A DNA stretch of 64,000 bases, from NCBI GenBank assembly GCA_022385805.1, contig MU277686.1, forward strand, positions 172,726 to 236,725, written 5' to 3'. This DNA comes from Pilatotrama ljubarskyi. Its lineage: Eukaryota > Basidiomycota > Agaricomycetes > Polyporales > Polyporaceae. Every line of letters begins with the position of its first letter. Position 1 is the stretch's first letter. A model generated the notes under the pieces. It was not told the origin of the DNA and made no database searches. It was given only the letters and a program-made list of their open reading frames with translations. Shown in pieces: positions 1-12,340 of this stretch. The position numbers and the translations under genes are program-made.

Positions 1-327
1 AGCGCGAGCGCGAGCGTCACCACTTGTGACTGGAGTGACCTCACACCCGGGCGCTTACTGGGACTGTGAATCTGGCGGAATTCAGCTTTACTTACCGGAG
101 GTTCGCTCCCATAGGCGCGGCGGCGCGGCGTATAAGCGCGGGTGTAAGCAGAGTTTGAAATACAAGCAGTCCAGACTCCAGCGACGTAGTTATTCCAGTC
201 AGTAAGTTACTCACAGAGTAGGTACATAAGCCCTCGCGATCGGCTTCCACTGAAGCTACAGTACTCGGACGTTTGCTGGCTCGAGCTCTCGCTCACCCTC
301 TCGACACTGCCTTCGTTCCATGCTCAT

Positions 328-1385
328 GTGCTCTCTTCAGATGTTAAGCCGCATCCCAGCACGCCACGAGGTAGAGATAGATTCGTCGAGCTCGATCACA
401 AGTGGATGCCACCACCCATAACTGCCTGGAAAGAAGCCATGGAATCTACCGACCGCTGCGGCCCTGCTAAGCCTGCATCCGAAGTCTGGGGCTACTGGGT
501 TCCCGAACCTGCCCTGCTTGTTGGACCGGTCACCGAGGAGCGTGTCGAGCGCTACATCATGAACGCCTAAGACCAGCTTGGCTTTACCGGCTGCTCCGTA
601 CTCCGGGTTCGGGCGCCCAACGAGTCGCGACGCAGTGGTGGCGGGACTACCTCGAGTCAACGGCCTCTACTCATCCAGCAACAAAGCCTTAACGTTGACC
701 CTTACAGCCCAGCGACGGGAATCCATCAAGAGGGTGTTCGGCGGGGTCCTAGATATGAAAGACTATCAGGAGGCTCAGGCGACGGTCTCTTGGTTCTCTC
801 ACCGGCTCGATGGTTTCGATCCGTCGCTGTGTCCCTTCGTTCTCTGGGAGCTCTTCGAGCTCGGCTTCCGCTACGAGTTGGTGGCCTTGGACCGCGACCT
901 GGTCCCTCCTCGTAAGGGCGAGGAGTTCGAAATCGAACGGAAGCGACTGCTCGCCACCGTCTTCGTCCATTACGACCTGCACGTGCCACGCGGTGCGCGA
1001 GCTACCCAAGAGCCCAGCTGGCCTAGCGGCAATTGTACCCCTAGCGCGTGTCCGTTGCTTGGAGGCGCTCCGCCAGGTTATGCTTCGTTGGCCCCTCTGC
1101 CCAGACGTGGTCGCTTGCGCTCCCCCGCTTCGTATCAACATGAAGGCGGATGAGATCGAAGCGCTGGAGAGGGCGATCGCCTCGTTCTACGTTCACACTT
1201 TCTACCAATATGCCGGCCGCGCTCCCTTGGTCCCCCATGCGCCCCCTTCGTCACAGTTGGTGCACAAGCCATGTCCAGACAGAACGGCGGTATGCCTGCT
1301 CGCATCTCGAGAGTCTACGCAATGGTCTATATACTCCTTAATACCGCAATCCTGTAAGTACATTGTTGAGACTCTTGATCACTAA
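328..1385 (+). pseudogene. Frameshifted relic of a basidiomycete-specific uncharacterised gene
   Basis: Three coding-like blocks lie in order but in different frames. The first (to 570) ends in VTEERVERYIMNA. The block LRPAWLYRLLRTPGS..TQWWRDYLE starts at about 567 in another frame, one base out. The block from about 650 holds FVLWELFELGFRYELVALDR in a third frame. No intron can bridge the first two joins, because the blocks abut within a few bases. A fourth block (RCLEALRQVMLRW, ALERAIASFYVHTFYQYAGR) can be reached by a plausible 52-nt intron at 993-1044. No upstream ATG is in frame. The tryptophan-rich centre and the FELGFRYELVALDR signature recall a repetitive family of uncharacterised Agaricomycete proteins; that link is from memory. 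It is either a decayed copy or a gene damaged by two single-base sequencing errors. No function is assigned. Confidence 0.5.
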
Positions 1386-1872
1386 ACCAGACCTAGTACC
1401 CATCGTCGAGCCAGATCTCTCCAGCAATTGGGTGTGAATCGGAAGCACGTATGTAGGAAGTCATTTAATGAACTGGAGATGCCTTTTGAATGGTTTTCCG
1501 ACACTCTCCTCTCCCGTGAACACACGAGTGTGAAGAAGTGAGGGCTGGAGCAAATCGTTCGTGTACCGATTGAAGCTGGAATGAGCAACTTGCAAGGCGC
1601 GCCTTGGACGTGATCTGGAAATCACCATTGCATTCCTGTATGCAGCCCTATATAACTCGTATTATTACAGCCGTGAGTGCGATCGTGAGCAGATCCAGTC
1701 TTTAGGAGGGGAGAGCATGCCGGGTACTACGTTACATTGCTTTCTATGCCGATTCCGTTTTGGATCCCACCAAGCCCATCGATGTCATTTCGTTTCGTTT
1801 ACTAGAAGCACGCGTAGACAGTCCAGCGTGAAGAGCACAGGAGAAGGTGCCTGGTGAAGGCGAAGAGGCAGT

Positions 1873-4868
1873 CTATGCATCGGCGTCGCTATCGCTCGCA
1901 GCGCTGTCGCTCTCGTCCTGGCCCCACACTGCGAACGCGCGCCGCTGCGGCGCGTCGCGCGACCGCGACCGACTGCGGGCGAACGGCATGCGAGCCGACC
2001 CTCCGACTCCGTCGACGGGCGTCGGCGTCTTCATGCTCTCGCCCTCCACGTCGCGGTCGTGCGGTATCCGTACGCGGGTGCTCAGATGCGCTGAGCGCGG
2101 CCCGCGAATGTCGTCGCGCTCGCCGCGGTCCCCGCGCCCGTCGTTCATCGTCGCGAGCGACGAGGACGAAGACGAGGACGAGGGCGCGGCGAACTGGACA
2201 TGCCGCGGCGAGACGCGTGGCGGGTGCGGGTGCGGCCCCGCGAAGCGGTCGGGCGTGTCGACGCCGGACTTGAGGCCTGAGGTGGGGGACGCGTCGCGAG
2301 ATTGTTCGAGGTAGGGGTTGCCCTGCGCGAGGAGACGCGCGGCATTCTCGGCCATCCGTTGTCCGTGCTGCGAGTTCTCCACTACCTTCTCCTCGCCGAT
2401 TTCGGCCTGGAGCGGGCTGAGCTTCGTCGGGTCCGAGCTGCTGCTGGGCGACTCGGTCGAGGAGAGGTCGTCGATGTCGTACTTCTCCTCCTCCTCGTCT
2501 GAGACCTCGTCCTCCTCGTCCATGTCCTGGCCCTCCGTTCCTTCCTTGCTGAGCGCGTGCTGCGGCCGGCGCGGCGTGTCCTCCGAGGGGAGCTTGTGCG
2601 TCTTCTTCGCGGGGCTCTCTTCGACGACGACGAACGACTTTTGGCGCTCGCGCTCGTTCCACTTGAGCGTGCGCGAGATGGAGTGGAACCAGTCCCGAGA
2701 CTGTGACTCGGCGCAGACGGTAGGGAAGGGGTACTTGGAAGCGGTGATCTTGATATGGTCGCCCTCTGTGTGCGCCGTTGACACGAAATATAATGAGAGT
2801 ACATGAACGGCACTTACGCTTGAGTTCAACTCTTCCGCGACCGTCGAACGAAGCCCAGGCTGTACTTCGTGAGTTAAACGGGACGCAGACACGGAGCTCC
2901 ATCGTATCTGGGAGCAGCATCGGACGGAATGAAAGGGTGTGGGGGCAAATAGGCGTGATGAGAATGGCGGGAATCTCGGGATGGACAAGGGAGCCGCCTG
3001 CTGATAACTGAAACGATTGTCAGCGGCAGTTCAGAGAACGAGAGGTGGGGATGAGCTCACCGAGTATGCAGTTGAACCCGTCGGTGTTGCGACGCACAGG
3101 CCGTCAGCTTGGACAGTCGTAAGGTGATCCTCGTCGGCTGATCCAAGTTCACCGTCAGCTACACGCTCTCGGACAACCAAGACAGAATAACTGACCGAAC
3201 AATTCCAGCAGACTGACGTAAGGGCTCGGCCCTCTGTCGACGACGAGATCGTTCAGGACCTCGAAGCACTCGACCGGCCTCGTCGAGAAACACATGATCT
3301 CCTTATCCTTCGCACCCACCCTGCCCTCCGACTCCCGCGCGCTCCCGCCGCTTTCGAGCGCCTCCCAACCGCCGCGTTCGACGTTGCGCATCAGGATCTC
3401 GCCCGTGTCGCCCTTCTTGATCGCGCGACACGCCTTGCTGTTCTTGTCGGGCGAGATCGCGCGGTACACCGTGCACGTGAAGCGCATACGCAGGTTCACG
3501 CGGATCCCGTTGTCGATCGCGCTGTCCATAACGCGCTGGTGGTTCGCGAAATCAAAGTTTGTGAGGAACCCGAGGGAGCCGAGTGCGAAGGGGAGCACGG
3601 GGGGCACGATCCGCTGGAAGAGCCACGACGTGAAGAGCACCGTTCCATCGCCGCCGAGCTGCATAAGCAGGGTCAGAAGAGCGTCAGTCTCGGACAGGAT
3701 CGGCCTCGGAGGGAGAAGCTGACTCACGGTGACGACAAAGTCGAAGAGGTGCGGGCTGCGGCTGCACATCTCGGCCGTCCAGTATCGCAGTTGGCCCTCC
3801 GATGAAGGCGCATGGTCGCCGTTTAGGTTCTGTGCGGATGCGAGGGAGGAGCTGCTGGACGTGCGGCGTTTGGGGAACGGGACGAAGAGCTCTGGGTGCT
3901 CGCGCTCGATCCCTGCCGCATCGAACCGTCGCGACGTCTTGAGCTGCGCATCGACGTATCTGTGGCGTTTCGTTGGGAACACCGAAGGCGACACAGGCAT
4001 AGGACGAGTACTCACACAATCATGCCCCGCTCGCGGTCTCCACTCCCCTCGCGCTTCTTGAGCATCAGATAGAGCGCGAGCTCGCGCGTGAGCTTGATAA
4101 GGCGATTGTCGCGCGCCTTCGTGACGATGAGGATGCTCTGGATGTGAGAGCGGACGCGTGTGCGACCTGGGTGCGTCGTCGTGAGCGCCGCCGCCGCCGT
4201 GGGGCGGATGCGTCATCGCAGACCGCGCATGAGGGGGATGACTGACCAAGCTTTTTGCTCACTTCCCGGACGCCGACCGCCGTCGCGGCGAGCTGCTTCG
4301 TGATACTCGGCGCATACTCCCGATCGTCGTCGTCGTCCACGTACGGGGAGAGCGTGTCGCTGTACGAGTCCGACACGGTACCGTCCGGATGTGCGTCGGG
4401 TCCCTCACGCCCGCGCTCCCGCAGGTCTTGCGGCTTGGCTCCCGTGAAGGAGCTGAGCCAGTCCATGAGCGACGGGCCCTGGAGTTTGGAGTGCAGAAAG
4501 CAGGGAGAGGCGATGGCGGGGGAAGGTGCGCGGCGCTGGGACTGGAGCGGAACCGGGACCGAGTGGTGGGTAATGGTGGGAGTATTTGACATCAGCGGGG
4601 GCCCTTCGAGGGTAACTGAGGTGTCGTTAGGCTTGCTGCCGTTGACCAACGTGGACGTCGGCGTCCCTGCGTGGGGCTTTCCGGCGGAGGAGATCTCGGG
4701 CGATTGCTGTGGGTCGAGGACGACGTTGGGCGTCCAGTCGGCGGAATTGTGGGAGAGGTGGAGGTTGGACGGTCTGCTGTTGACTCTGCGCGATATCGAC
4801 GGCCGTAGATCTGGCACGGAGGGCGTCGTAGGCGGGGTCGAGAACGTCTCGTTGTCCGGGGATAGCAT
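1873..4868 (-). CDS. NAD+ kinase (ATP-NAD kinase, UTR1/POS5 family)
   Basis: Phosphorylates NAD+ (possibly NADH) to NADP(H) using ATP. The start is the ATG at 4868, followed by about 200 residues of serine/proline-rich N-terminus. Exon 2 (about 4219-4020) encodes [20 protein letters not shown], the usual family entry strand. Exon 3 gives [17 protein letters not shown]. After an intron the catalytic LGGDGTVLF (GGDG motif) appears near 3660, then [17 protein letters not shown] and the [10 protein letters not shown] core. Small exons between 3200 and 2830 carry the remaining sugar-kinase-like fold, with [14 protein letters not shown] near 2920. The last exon (from about 2770) encodes [17 protein letters not shown] and then an acidic, Ser/Arg-rich tail of about 270 residues to the stop at 1873. 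Both disordered ends are much longer than in yeast enzymes. The family is secure; small exons around 2830-3200 are approximate. Confidence 0.92.
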
Positions 4869-4881
4869 GTTTGTGGTGTAA

Positions 4882-6457
4882 AATGGCCCAGACAGTCAGC
4901 GTGAGATTGCGGAGACGGCAAGAGGTGTTGTGCGGTGCGATCTGGGCTTTATACGAGAGCTGCGTGAGGCAAACAGCGTCCCGAACGTAGGATATGTTGT
5001 CCAGACGACGGCGGCAGGGAGGACGATGGTTGGAGGTTGCAGATCATCATAACTGAGCTGGAGGCCGATTGGTGGAGTAAGCGTGCCCAATCAAGATTGT
5101 TACTCTACAGTGGATAACACGGAGTAAGTCCTGACGTAAGGACAGTTACTATAGCCGAGTAAACACAGAGTTACTCTGACTTACTCCAGTAAGCACGGGC
5201 TTCACTGGCGTGCCTGGCGGCTTGAAGCGTGCCGCGACGCTCGTCGTCAAACATACTCCTTCAACTACCAGCTTTTACTTACCACTCACCTTGAGAACTG
5301 CTTGAGGCTCGGGACACTACGAAGTGCTGGACCCACGGCTCATTTGCTGCTGTTTCAGAGGCTGTATGCGCTGTGGTGATCAAGCTGGAGGGCGTAATGA
5401 AGCAGTCCTAGCTGGACACTGCAAGATGGCCATGGAGGTACCATGGAGAGATCATATGTGCTTCCAGCTTCAGGTTCACTGGCTGCTGTAATGAACACTA
5501 ACGTGGCAGGACGCACGATAGATGTACGAAGGAAATGCAGGTGCGTGATGAGGATAGCGGCGTACATGATTATTCGAGTGCAAGGAGGATGATCGTTATG
5601 TCTCCACCATCCGGCGACGTGGGCTCGCAACTAGCGACGAATGAAGTTGACTGGCGTATATGCTACACGTCCTGCTCACGCTCGCGGTGTGAGATGCCCG
5701 GTGGTGAGTCTGGATCACAAGTTACAACTATCCCCTTCCCCTTAGGCTCATCAAGCGTTTAAAATCACTACATAGATTCCCAAGCATGAGCTTTCTGCAC
5801 AGCACCGTCGGACTGTTCATCGCTGAGCAGAGCGACGACATCAAGGGGCAGATTGAGGGACGCCGGAATGCCTGCGCTGATCTTGATGCTGAGGGCGTCC
5901 GTTGCATGGCGCGCTCGCTCGCCGCTGAAGATGTCTTCGTCATTTCGCGGAAATGCAAGCACCAAGTTGAAGGGAGCTTGCATTACATGATGACCGCCAC
6001 CTCCGCGTTCACATGAGCTGGCTCATTCCGCGGCCGAACCTGGACCGAACGTTTCCAGAGATCTTCAAGAACATGATACCTCATGCAAAGACAACATAGG
6101 CTGCCTCTCAAGTACGCGCGCTGTCCCACGTGCGCTCATAGGCAACGCACATCAGAACGCATCGAACAACATCCCGACGCGGGCTGTGTGCTCGTGCGTC
6201 GATCCTTGTTCCCGCACCCTGCATCAAAGTCATCCGGCTTGGCTTTCGTGCTGTGTACGCTGTAGTTGTATGCCCATGCATCAGCTGTCATGGCATCGAA
6301 GCCGTCCGCCCATGTGTGCGCTTTCCTCAAATAGCCCCCTGCGAGCCTTCTGGTGCCCCCAGCTGCCGGCCCAGCTCCCTTATAGTCGCAACAGTCCACA
6401 GTCCGCGTCCTTCCTTACGCTCCCGCCCACGTTCCTTCCGTCCTTACGACTGTTGAC
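4882..6457. other. Intergenic region, no supported gene
   Basis: About 1.6 kb lies between the divergent NAD kinase and PLC-like genes. Near 5100-5200 there are clustered TTACTC/GAGTAA-type words (for example GAGTTACTCTGACTTACTCC), possibly promoter elements of the kinase gene. A short open stretch at 5768-6000 on the minus strand (AFPRNDEDIF, IPASLNLPLDVVALL) looks weakly protein-like, but it has no recognisable family and no clear splice context. I do not call it a gene. Confidence 0.4.
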
Positions 6458-7852
6458 ATGCGCGTAGCGTCCCTCCTTTTGAGCGCAGCGGCCCTCGTCG
6501 CCTCCGTCAGAGGCGCCATCGTCCGCGAGAAGAGGTGCGTTGTCTCAGTTGCAATGGGCATACCCGGACGATAAGCTCACGGAGCAATATTCGCGCGCTG
6601 TAGAGCCACTGTCTGTAACGGACACGCGGAGCTCTGCAACCGGAGCTATGGGAACGTAACGTTCCTTGGAGGTGAGTAGCAGCGTGTATCCGAGTCTCCA
6701 CCTTTTTGAAGCTGACTTCATCCACGTCCCAGCCCACGATTCGTTCGCCTTCAGCGACGATCCCCTTGCTCGTCAGTCCATCATGCTCTAACCTGGGTAG
6801 AACTCTCGCTGAAAGATTATTGTAGTGGCTCGCGACCAGGAGATTGACATCCCATCTCAGCTGAAGCTTGGGGTCCGCTTGCTTCAAGCGCAATCACATG
6901 TGTTCGTCTAGCTTCCGCTTCGAAGATGCTGTGTCGCTACTAACTAGAAGCCTGCAGTAACGACGGCGTCCTGCACTTCTGCCACACCAGTCAGTATCAT
7001 ATCTCGCTACTAGATCTTGAATGAACGCTGACCTACTGGCACCTCCACAGGCTGCGTACGTGACCGGGCGACCGTCAAAATCCATAATGCTGACTCCATA
7101 ATGGCATATAGCTCCTATTTGACGGCGGAACCGTGGAAGACTACCTGAACAAGGTCCACGACTTCCTGACGGCCAACCCGAATGAAGTCCTCACGCTCCT
7201 ATTCACGAACCCCGAGGGGGCGTCGCTCAAGGACCTGTGGGACCCGGCCTTCCAGGCCTCCGGCGTCGCGGACCTCGCGTACGTTCCCCCGTCCATCCCC
7301 GTCAAGCAGAGCGACGTGCGTCCTCCCTCTTTCTACTCGTCGCCCCGCGTTGCGTCTAATAGTAGATCCCAGTGGCCGACGCTCGGCGAGCTGATCGACA
7401 GCGGCAAGCGCGTCATCGTCTTCCTCGACGCAGGGGCGGACACGGACCGCAGCGTGCCCTACATCCTACCCGAGTTCCAGATGATCTGGGAGACGCCGTT
7501 CAGCGTGACGGACCCCAAGTTCCCGTGCAGCGTCGATCGCATCAACGGCCCGCTGTCCACCGAGGACCACATGTACATGATCAACCACTCGCTCAACAAG
7601 AACGTCTTCGGCTCGGGCATCATCGTCAGCGACCCGCTCGACGCGCCGACGACGAATAGCGTCGATTCGTGAGTGTCTTCGTCGTACGCCTGGACGTAGG
7701 AAGGCTGACTGGGTGGGGCGCGTAGGATCTTAGCGAACGCTGCGGGCTGCGAAGGCTTTGCCGCCGGACGCGCGCCGAACTTCGTCCTGCTCGACTGGGT
7801 CGACATTGGCCACGGTCTCGACGCGGTCAATGAGCTGAACGGGCTGGCGTGA
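6458..7852 (+). CDS. Secreted PLC-like phosphodiesterase (PI-PLC X-domain-like)
   Basis: Modelled exons: 6458-6534, 6604-6671, 6733-6771, 6826-6901, 6958-6989, 7051-7055, 7112-7315, 7373-7668, 7726-7852. The phases close, giving 924 nt and 307 aa. The N-terminus MRVASLLLSAAALVASVRG is a signal peptide. The mature protein starts with ATVCNGHAELCNRSYGNVTF and then has GAHDSFAF, holding the family's first catalytic-type histidine. Next come QLKLGVRLLQAQ, DGVLHFCHTSC, LFDGGTVEDYLNKV and NEVLTLLFTNPEG. The fold is the TIM barrel of PI-PLC X domains. There is no Y or C2 domain, as in other fungal secreted members, so no phosphoinositide specificity should be assumed. Six cysteines suggest disulphides. 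The 5-nt exon is needed to write the conserved HTSC. The stop directly follows the last conserved block, and a further 3' exon cannot be excluded. Confidence 0.85.
7051..7055 (+). other. 5-nt microexon (GCTGC) in the PLC-like gene
   Basis: The upstream exon ends CACACCA before GTCAGT. The downstream exon opens CTCCTATTTGAC after ATATAG. Neither joins the other in frame while keeping the family motif. Inserting GCTGC, flanked by CCACAG and GTACGT, gives His-Thr-Ser-Cys then Leu-Leu-Phe-Asp and keeps frame. Flanking introns would be 6990-7050 and 7056-7111. Confidence 0.7.
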
Positions 7853-9632
7853 GTAATATCATCACGGTCCTCCTTCTACACCTCCTTCTTCCTCAACCTC
7901 CACCCGCACCTCTTTTCATTACGCGGGGCGGGCTGCGAGTTTGCTACGACGTTCAACGTAACCGATGTCTGTAAAGTAACGTGCTGAGGGTTGTGGCGGA
8001 AAGTAACAACAGCAGCGCCAAGGCGGCGTCCGGGGCAGTGTCCACGTTAATGCGACCGCTGGGACGCCAGCACTGGTGGGATACGGGGCTGGCTGTGGTA
8101 GTGATAGTCACCACAATGATGATTCGTGGATTTTGGCTGTATGATGCTCAGGTTCTTCTCCTGACGGGTTCTCGGATGCGTGTGGCATTATGTGGTTTGC
8201 TAAATCGCTGGGAGTACGACTCGTGCACGGCAACTTTTGGGGCGTGCAAGCGCCTAAGGCTTCCGACCCCCTTGCTCTTGACCGCATACAACCAGCTGGA
8301 AATACCTGCATTGCTCCCGGAAGGCTCGATCTTCGATATTCCGCATATGATATGGCACAACTAAGAGCGGTACTCCCAAGAGGTGTCTGGGTATCCTGTC
8401 TGAACAGCGGCTGGCCTATCTGGCATAGACTTGTCAACTTATGCTACCACTCTGTTTGCCCTACTCCCCGATCTACCCGCTAAGGACATCACAGCGCGAC
8501 TAGAACGTCTCCTGCGACCCCCCACGAGTCGGAACGTATGTTCTGCTAGGGACCTCCAGGCAGCTCGTCCTGGGAGAGTGGCCCGTACTCGAGTCAATGC
8601 ATCGACATCCATACGGTCTCTCGGGCGACATCTCCCGTTTCTTGCTCTGAGGGCGCAGAATTACTTTTCGCCGTATTGCCGTGGGGTCCGGCCGCGTGTG
8701 GCCTGAGACTTGGGACTACAATGCTAGTGCTTGGTTCTGACATGTCCGTCGATTCATGTGGCGCTCAAGTAACGTAAGTTATGTTACTTCATATCGTGAA
8801 GTCCTTTGGGCTTCAGTGCCTTGGAAGTATTACTGCTCAGATGACCCGCGGTCACGGCGGGGTTGGGACTGCCGCAGCCGTCCATGAAGCTCAAGCTTCG
8901 ACGAAGCCTTTCCTGATATTTTCCTGCGCTTGGCGTTCGCTCGGAAGAGCCTGCAGAAATGTTCGCGCCGCCCTTGTTGAGTCCCTCTGTCGGCGATGTC
9001 GGCCTCACTGCCTACGTCACACAGATCAGAGGAGGAATCTACGAGCTTCATTCATACATGCTGCCACGAATAACCATCAACAGGGCACCTTGCACGCACA
9101 TTACGTCCGGTGGACTTTCTGTGGCACAAGCCATGACCGTGGGTACGCCCCCCGCTCATACGGGAAATCAACCTTCTACAACTCCCGTACCCGTCGCCAT
9201 CGCGAACGCTCGTCGAGAGTCTCCAAGGTGAGTGGTACCATGCTACCGGCGCCGTCACTTTGCTTCGTCCCCTTATATATCGTGCAGCGGTCGCAGGGGC
9301 ATCGAATCTGTCGTTCTGACAGCGGGCCGTAAGGGCGCAGCCGCTTCCCGTCTCCTCCGATACGGAACTTCGCGCTTACAGGAAGTCGACTGGAAGGCGA
9401 GGAAGCGCGTGGCAGTCGCATCGCGCTCGCAGCTGCCGTATACAATTTCGGGGTAAGAACGTCCTCATTTGCCACGCACCCCCTTCGATGGGGTCGTCCG
9501 CTTGAGCCCTTATAAGGCCCGCCTGCTGCGCGAGGCTGGCTCCCGCCCCGTCGCCTCGCTTTCGCCCCCGTAGCTCGCGCAACCTCCTTTCCTTCAGCGC
9601 CCCGCTCTTTTGTCTCCCTCCTCTCCCTGGCT
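7853..9632 (+). other. Intergenic region, no supported gene
   Basis: About 1.8 kb. Open stretches are short, in both strands, with no domain-like sequence or coherent splice pattern. The last 150 bp before 9633 are C/T-rich with CCTTATAAGGCCC near 9508, a TATA-like promoter candidate for the DUF6533 gene. Confidence 0.4.
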
Positions 9633-11668
9633 ATGGATGGTGAAGCCCTGCTCCCCCAGCAAGTACTGACGGAATTCATCACGGGGGTGAGGGACATCCG
9701 GAATACGCGACTCATTTCATGTGAGTACCCTCAAGGCCGCCCTCTGTGGTATCCACGACGAGCTAATGTACGCATGCGGGACCAGTCGCAATAGCCACGA
9801 TAGTGATATATGATTATAGTGAGTAGTTTTTCTTGATACTCATAGCAGAAGACTCACCGAGGGCACAGTCGTATGTATTGAACGCGAGGTAGAGTTGATC
9901 TGGGTGAGCCTGCCGTAAGCTACGATACCAGAGATCGTCCTCACCCCACACGCCTCGGCGAACAGAAGAAGCGATGGTCCGTCATCAAATTTGCCTTTCT
10001 CTGGGTACGTCCCCACCTCTACGCTCGTCCTCCGCGCCGCTCAATCGCCTCCCACCGGGCCTTCCCTCAAAGCATCGATATTTTGGACTACTGTGTGTGA
10101 TGTGAGTTGATGAGTTGACGGGGCTTCCGTTCATGCTCTGACGAACTGTCAATGCTGATGATGATCCTTTCCGTGCGTCATGCCGCAGATTACAACTATA
10201 TGGTCAGCATCGGGCCGGATCAGGGCGTGAGCGCAATGGAAGACTGAAATGTGCCCTTGGCAGCTCTCAATCCGCAACAGGTCAATGACAAAGTGAGTCC
10301 CAGTAAGTATGACCGCTCGCTCGAAATGCTAAACTGTGACAGTTGTGAGCAGCAGCATTCGCTCCAAGGGGTCACCCCTCTTACTGTCATATCTGGCGTC
10401 AAATAGCTGCTCTTTCTGGTTCTACTGGGAAACCTGGGGATACTGCGGTGTATTGTTCACATCGGAAGGTAGGCGATCGGACACCCTGGCTGTTCTTGCA
10501 ACGACCCGCTCAGCTGGCCCGGGCTGTCTCACTCAGCTGTACTACTGTTGTGGATCTACGTCGTGTACAGCAAGAACCGCTACGTCCTAGCTGTCATGGG
10601 CGCATGCTACGTTGCAGAGATCGCGAGCGTCCTCTGCATCCTCGGGCTCTCATTCGAGCACTTCGAAGGTACGCACCTCGTATGGACGTTCCAAATTCAT
10701 CATCTTACCTAGCTGTTTGTGCCGTCAGCGAGAGCATTCCGGTTTCTCGATGTCGAGTACTGCGTGATGGGCGAGCTCCCGACGACATTCAAGCTGCTCT
10801 GGATCCCCATTCTCGCATACGACACGCTGTTGCTTCTGCTCTTCCTCTGGAGGGGCTGTAGGTCGACTATGGGCTGTAACCGGAAATTGTCGTATGCACA
10901 CGACAACCTACTGGACATGGTCTACAGGCACTCCTTGCTCAATTTCCTTGCGTACGTTCGGCATTCATCATGTCCTCATACCGACGAATCTGGGCTCATA
11001 CGGTCGCTTGACAGTATCTTCGGCGTATATCTCGCCTGTGCCACCATATGGCTAACCAGCCGCGTACGTCCTACGCTATACCACTCCCTTCTCCTTCTCT
11101 GCGCACGGTCTGCACGTCCCGGAGCGTTCTGACCCATACGCGAAACCAGATCGGCCTGTACCAAATCCCAGTCGGCCTCGCGCTCGCACTCAGCGTCACC
11201 AACTGCACACGCCTCCTCCTGAACATCCGGCGCGCCTACTACTCCGGCGTCAGCGCCCCGCTCCTCTACAACATCCGCTCCATCCCCGCTACGGGTGCGA
11301 ACACCCCCGCGAGCATGCTCGATGCGCCCCTCTCCATCCCGATGTCCCCGATGTCCCCAATGTCCGCAACCTCCGCGATGTCAGCCTATTCGGGGGCGAC
11401 GACGCTGCGCGAGTGGTCCGTCGTCAGCCCCGTGAGCACATTGCGGATAGGCTCAATGGGCGTGGGCTCGCCACCAAATACGCTGCGTATATCGATCGCG
11501 ACGACGTCCTCGGAGATGGTCAGGGTGGTGACCACGCCCGTGCACGAGCCCGGGCGAGACATCCCCAGTGCGATATACGTGACGCCAGATCTGGACCCCC
11601 AGTGGTGGCAGTATGAGCTGCGGGAGATGCGCGCCAATCCCGAGCTCGCGACAGGGGAGGCGGTTTGA
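9633..11668 (+). CDS. DUF6533 multi-pass membrane protein
   Basis: The start is the ATG at 9633 (MDGEALLPQQVLTEF). Small exons follow: 9633-9720, 9786-9818 (FAIATIVIYDY), 9869-9903 (IVCIEREVELIW), 9966-10004 (KKRWSVIKFAFLW) and about 10073-10101 (HRYFGLLC). This is the DUF6533 signature of a helix ending in YDY, an acidic stretch ending in W, and K.....FLW. Later exons give CSFWFYWETWGYCG, YVVYSKNRYVLAVMGACYVA, FKLLWIPILAYDTLLLLLFL, HSLLNFLAYIFGVYLACATI and IPVGLALALSVTNCTRLLLN, about seven hydrophobic segments in all. The cytosolic-type tail has MSPMSPMSATSAMS repeats and ends at 11668. Ligand and role are unknown. The family is expanded in Agaricomycetes. Exon joins between 10102 and 10560 are not fully resolved. 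Confidence 0.8.
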
Positions 11669-11928
11669 TACGACTCGGAGACGCGGCTCATGGCTTCGCC
11701 TCAACGACGGTACGTACGGACCGTCATGAACCTACTCGGCAAGTTGTTGATGGCTCGTTGTAGGGCCTCATGTAGCATACCTTGTATACCAGGGATACTA
11801 GTAGAGCTAGTAGAGCAATAAACGCGCTTCGTCCAGTCACGATGGTCGCACGTTGCACCACAGTCGCTGCCCAAGCAGGATGGACGGTGCGCATGCGGAC
11901 GCGGGTCGTTGTAAAGGCGCAGCAACTT

Positions 11929-11946
11929 ATCAGGAAAAACCCCCCA
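11929..11946 (+). repeat. Left terminal inverted repeat
   Basis: This 18-bp end pairs with 12991-13007 in inverted orientation, with one substitution in the A-run and one base fewer in the C-run. Confidence 0.6.
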
Positions 11947-12241
11947 CCATAATGAGGTCTAATTAGCCTAATTATCCCTAAAAAGCGACGATAGCCGAAT
12001 AGATCTAATTGACAAGGTCCCCATATAATTTAGATCAGCTACTGCCATTATATGGGCATTAGCAGATGAGGACAGCGGCCACACCGCCGACCGATACTGC
12101 TCTTACATTCACTCAATTGACCTCCAGACTACACAATGACAGGCACAAGCAACATATATTGTATTTGACAATGCATGATGAGCAGGGGTACAGCAGTACT
12201 ACTATTGCTACCTAGGAGCTATGGCCTCGTGATCATACAGG

Positions 12242-12340
12242 TGAGGTGAGCCGTCCGGACTTGACGGAGACAGCAGATCCCCACATTGCATACCAAAAGG
12301 CGAGGTGCCGAGTAGTAGTACGCGTCAACGGCTCACCTCA
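12242..12340. repeat. Internal inverted repeat (13-bp arms)
   Basis: TGAGGTGAGCCGT at 12242-12254 is the exact reverse complement of ACGGCTCACCTCA at 12328-12340, with about 73 nt between the arms. It lies inside the TIR element and could fold as a hairpin. Confidence 0.6.

Noticed and set aside
5768..6016. Short open frames on both strands
   Set aside because: Protein-like in part, but no family, start context or neighbours to support a gene.
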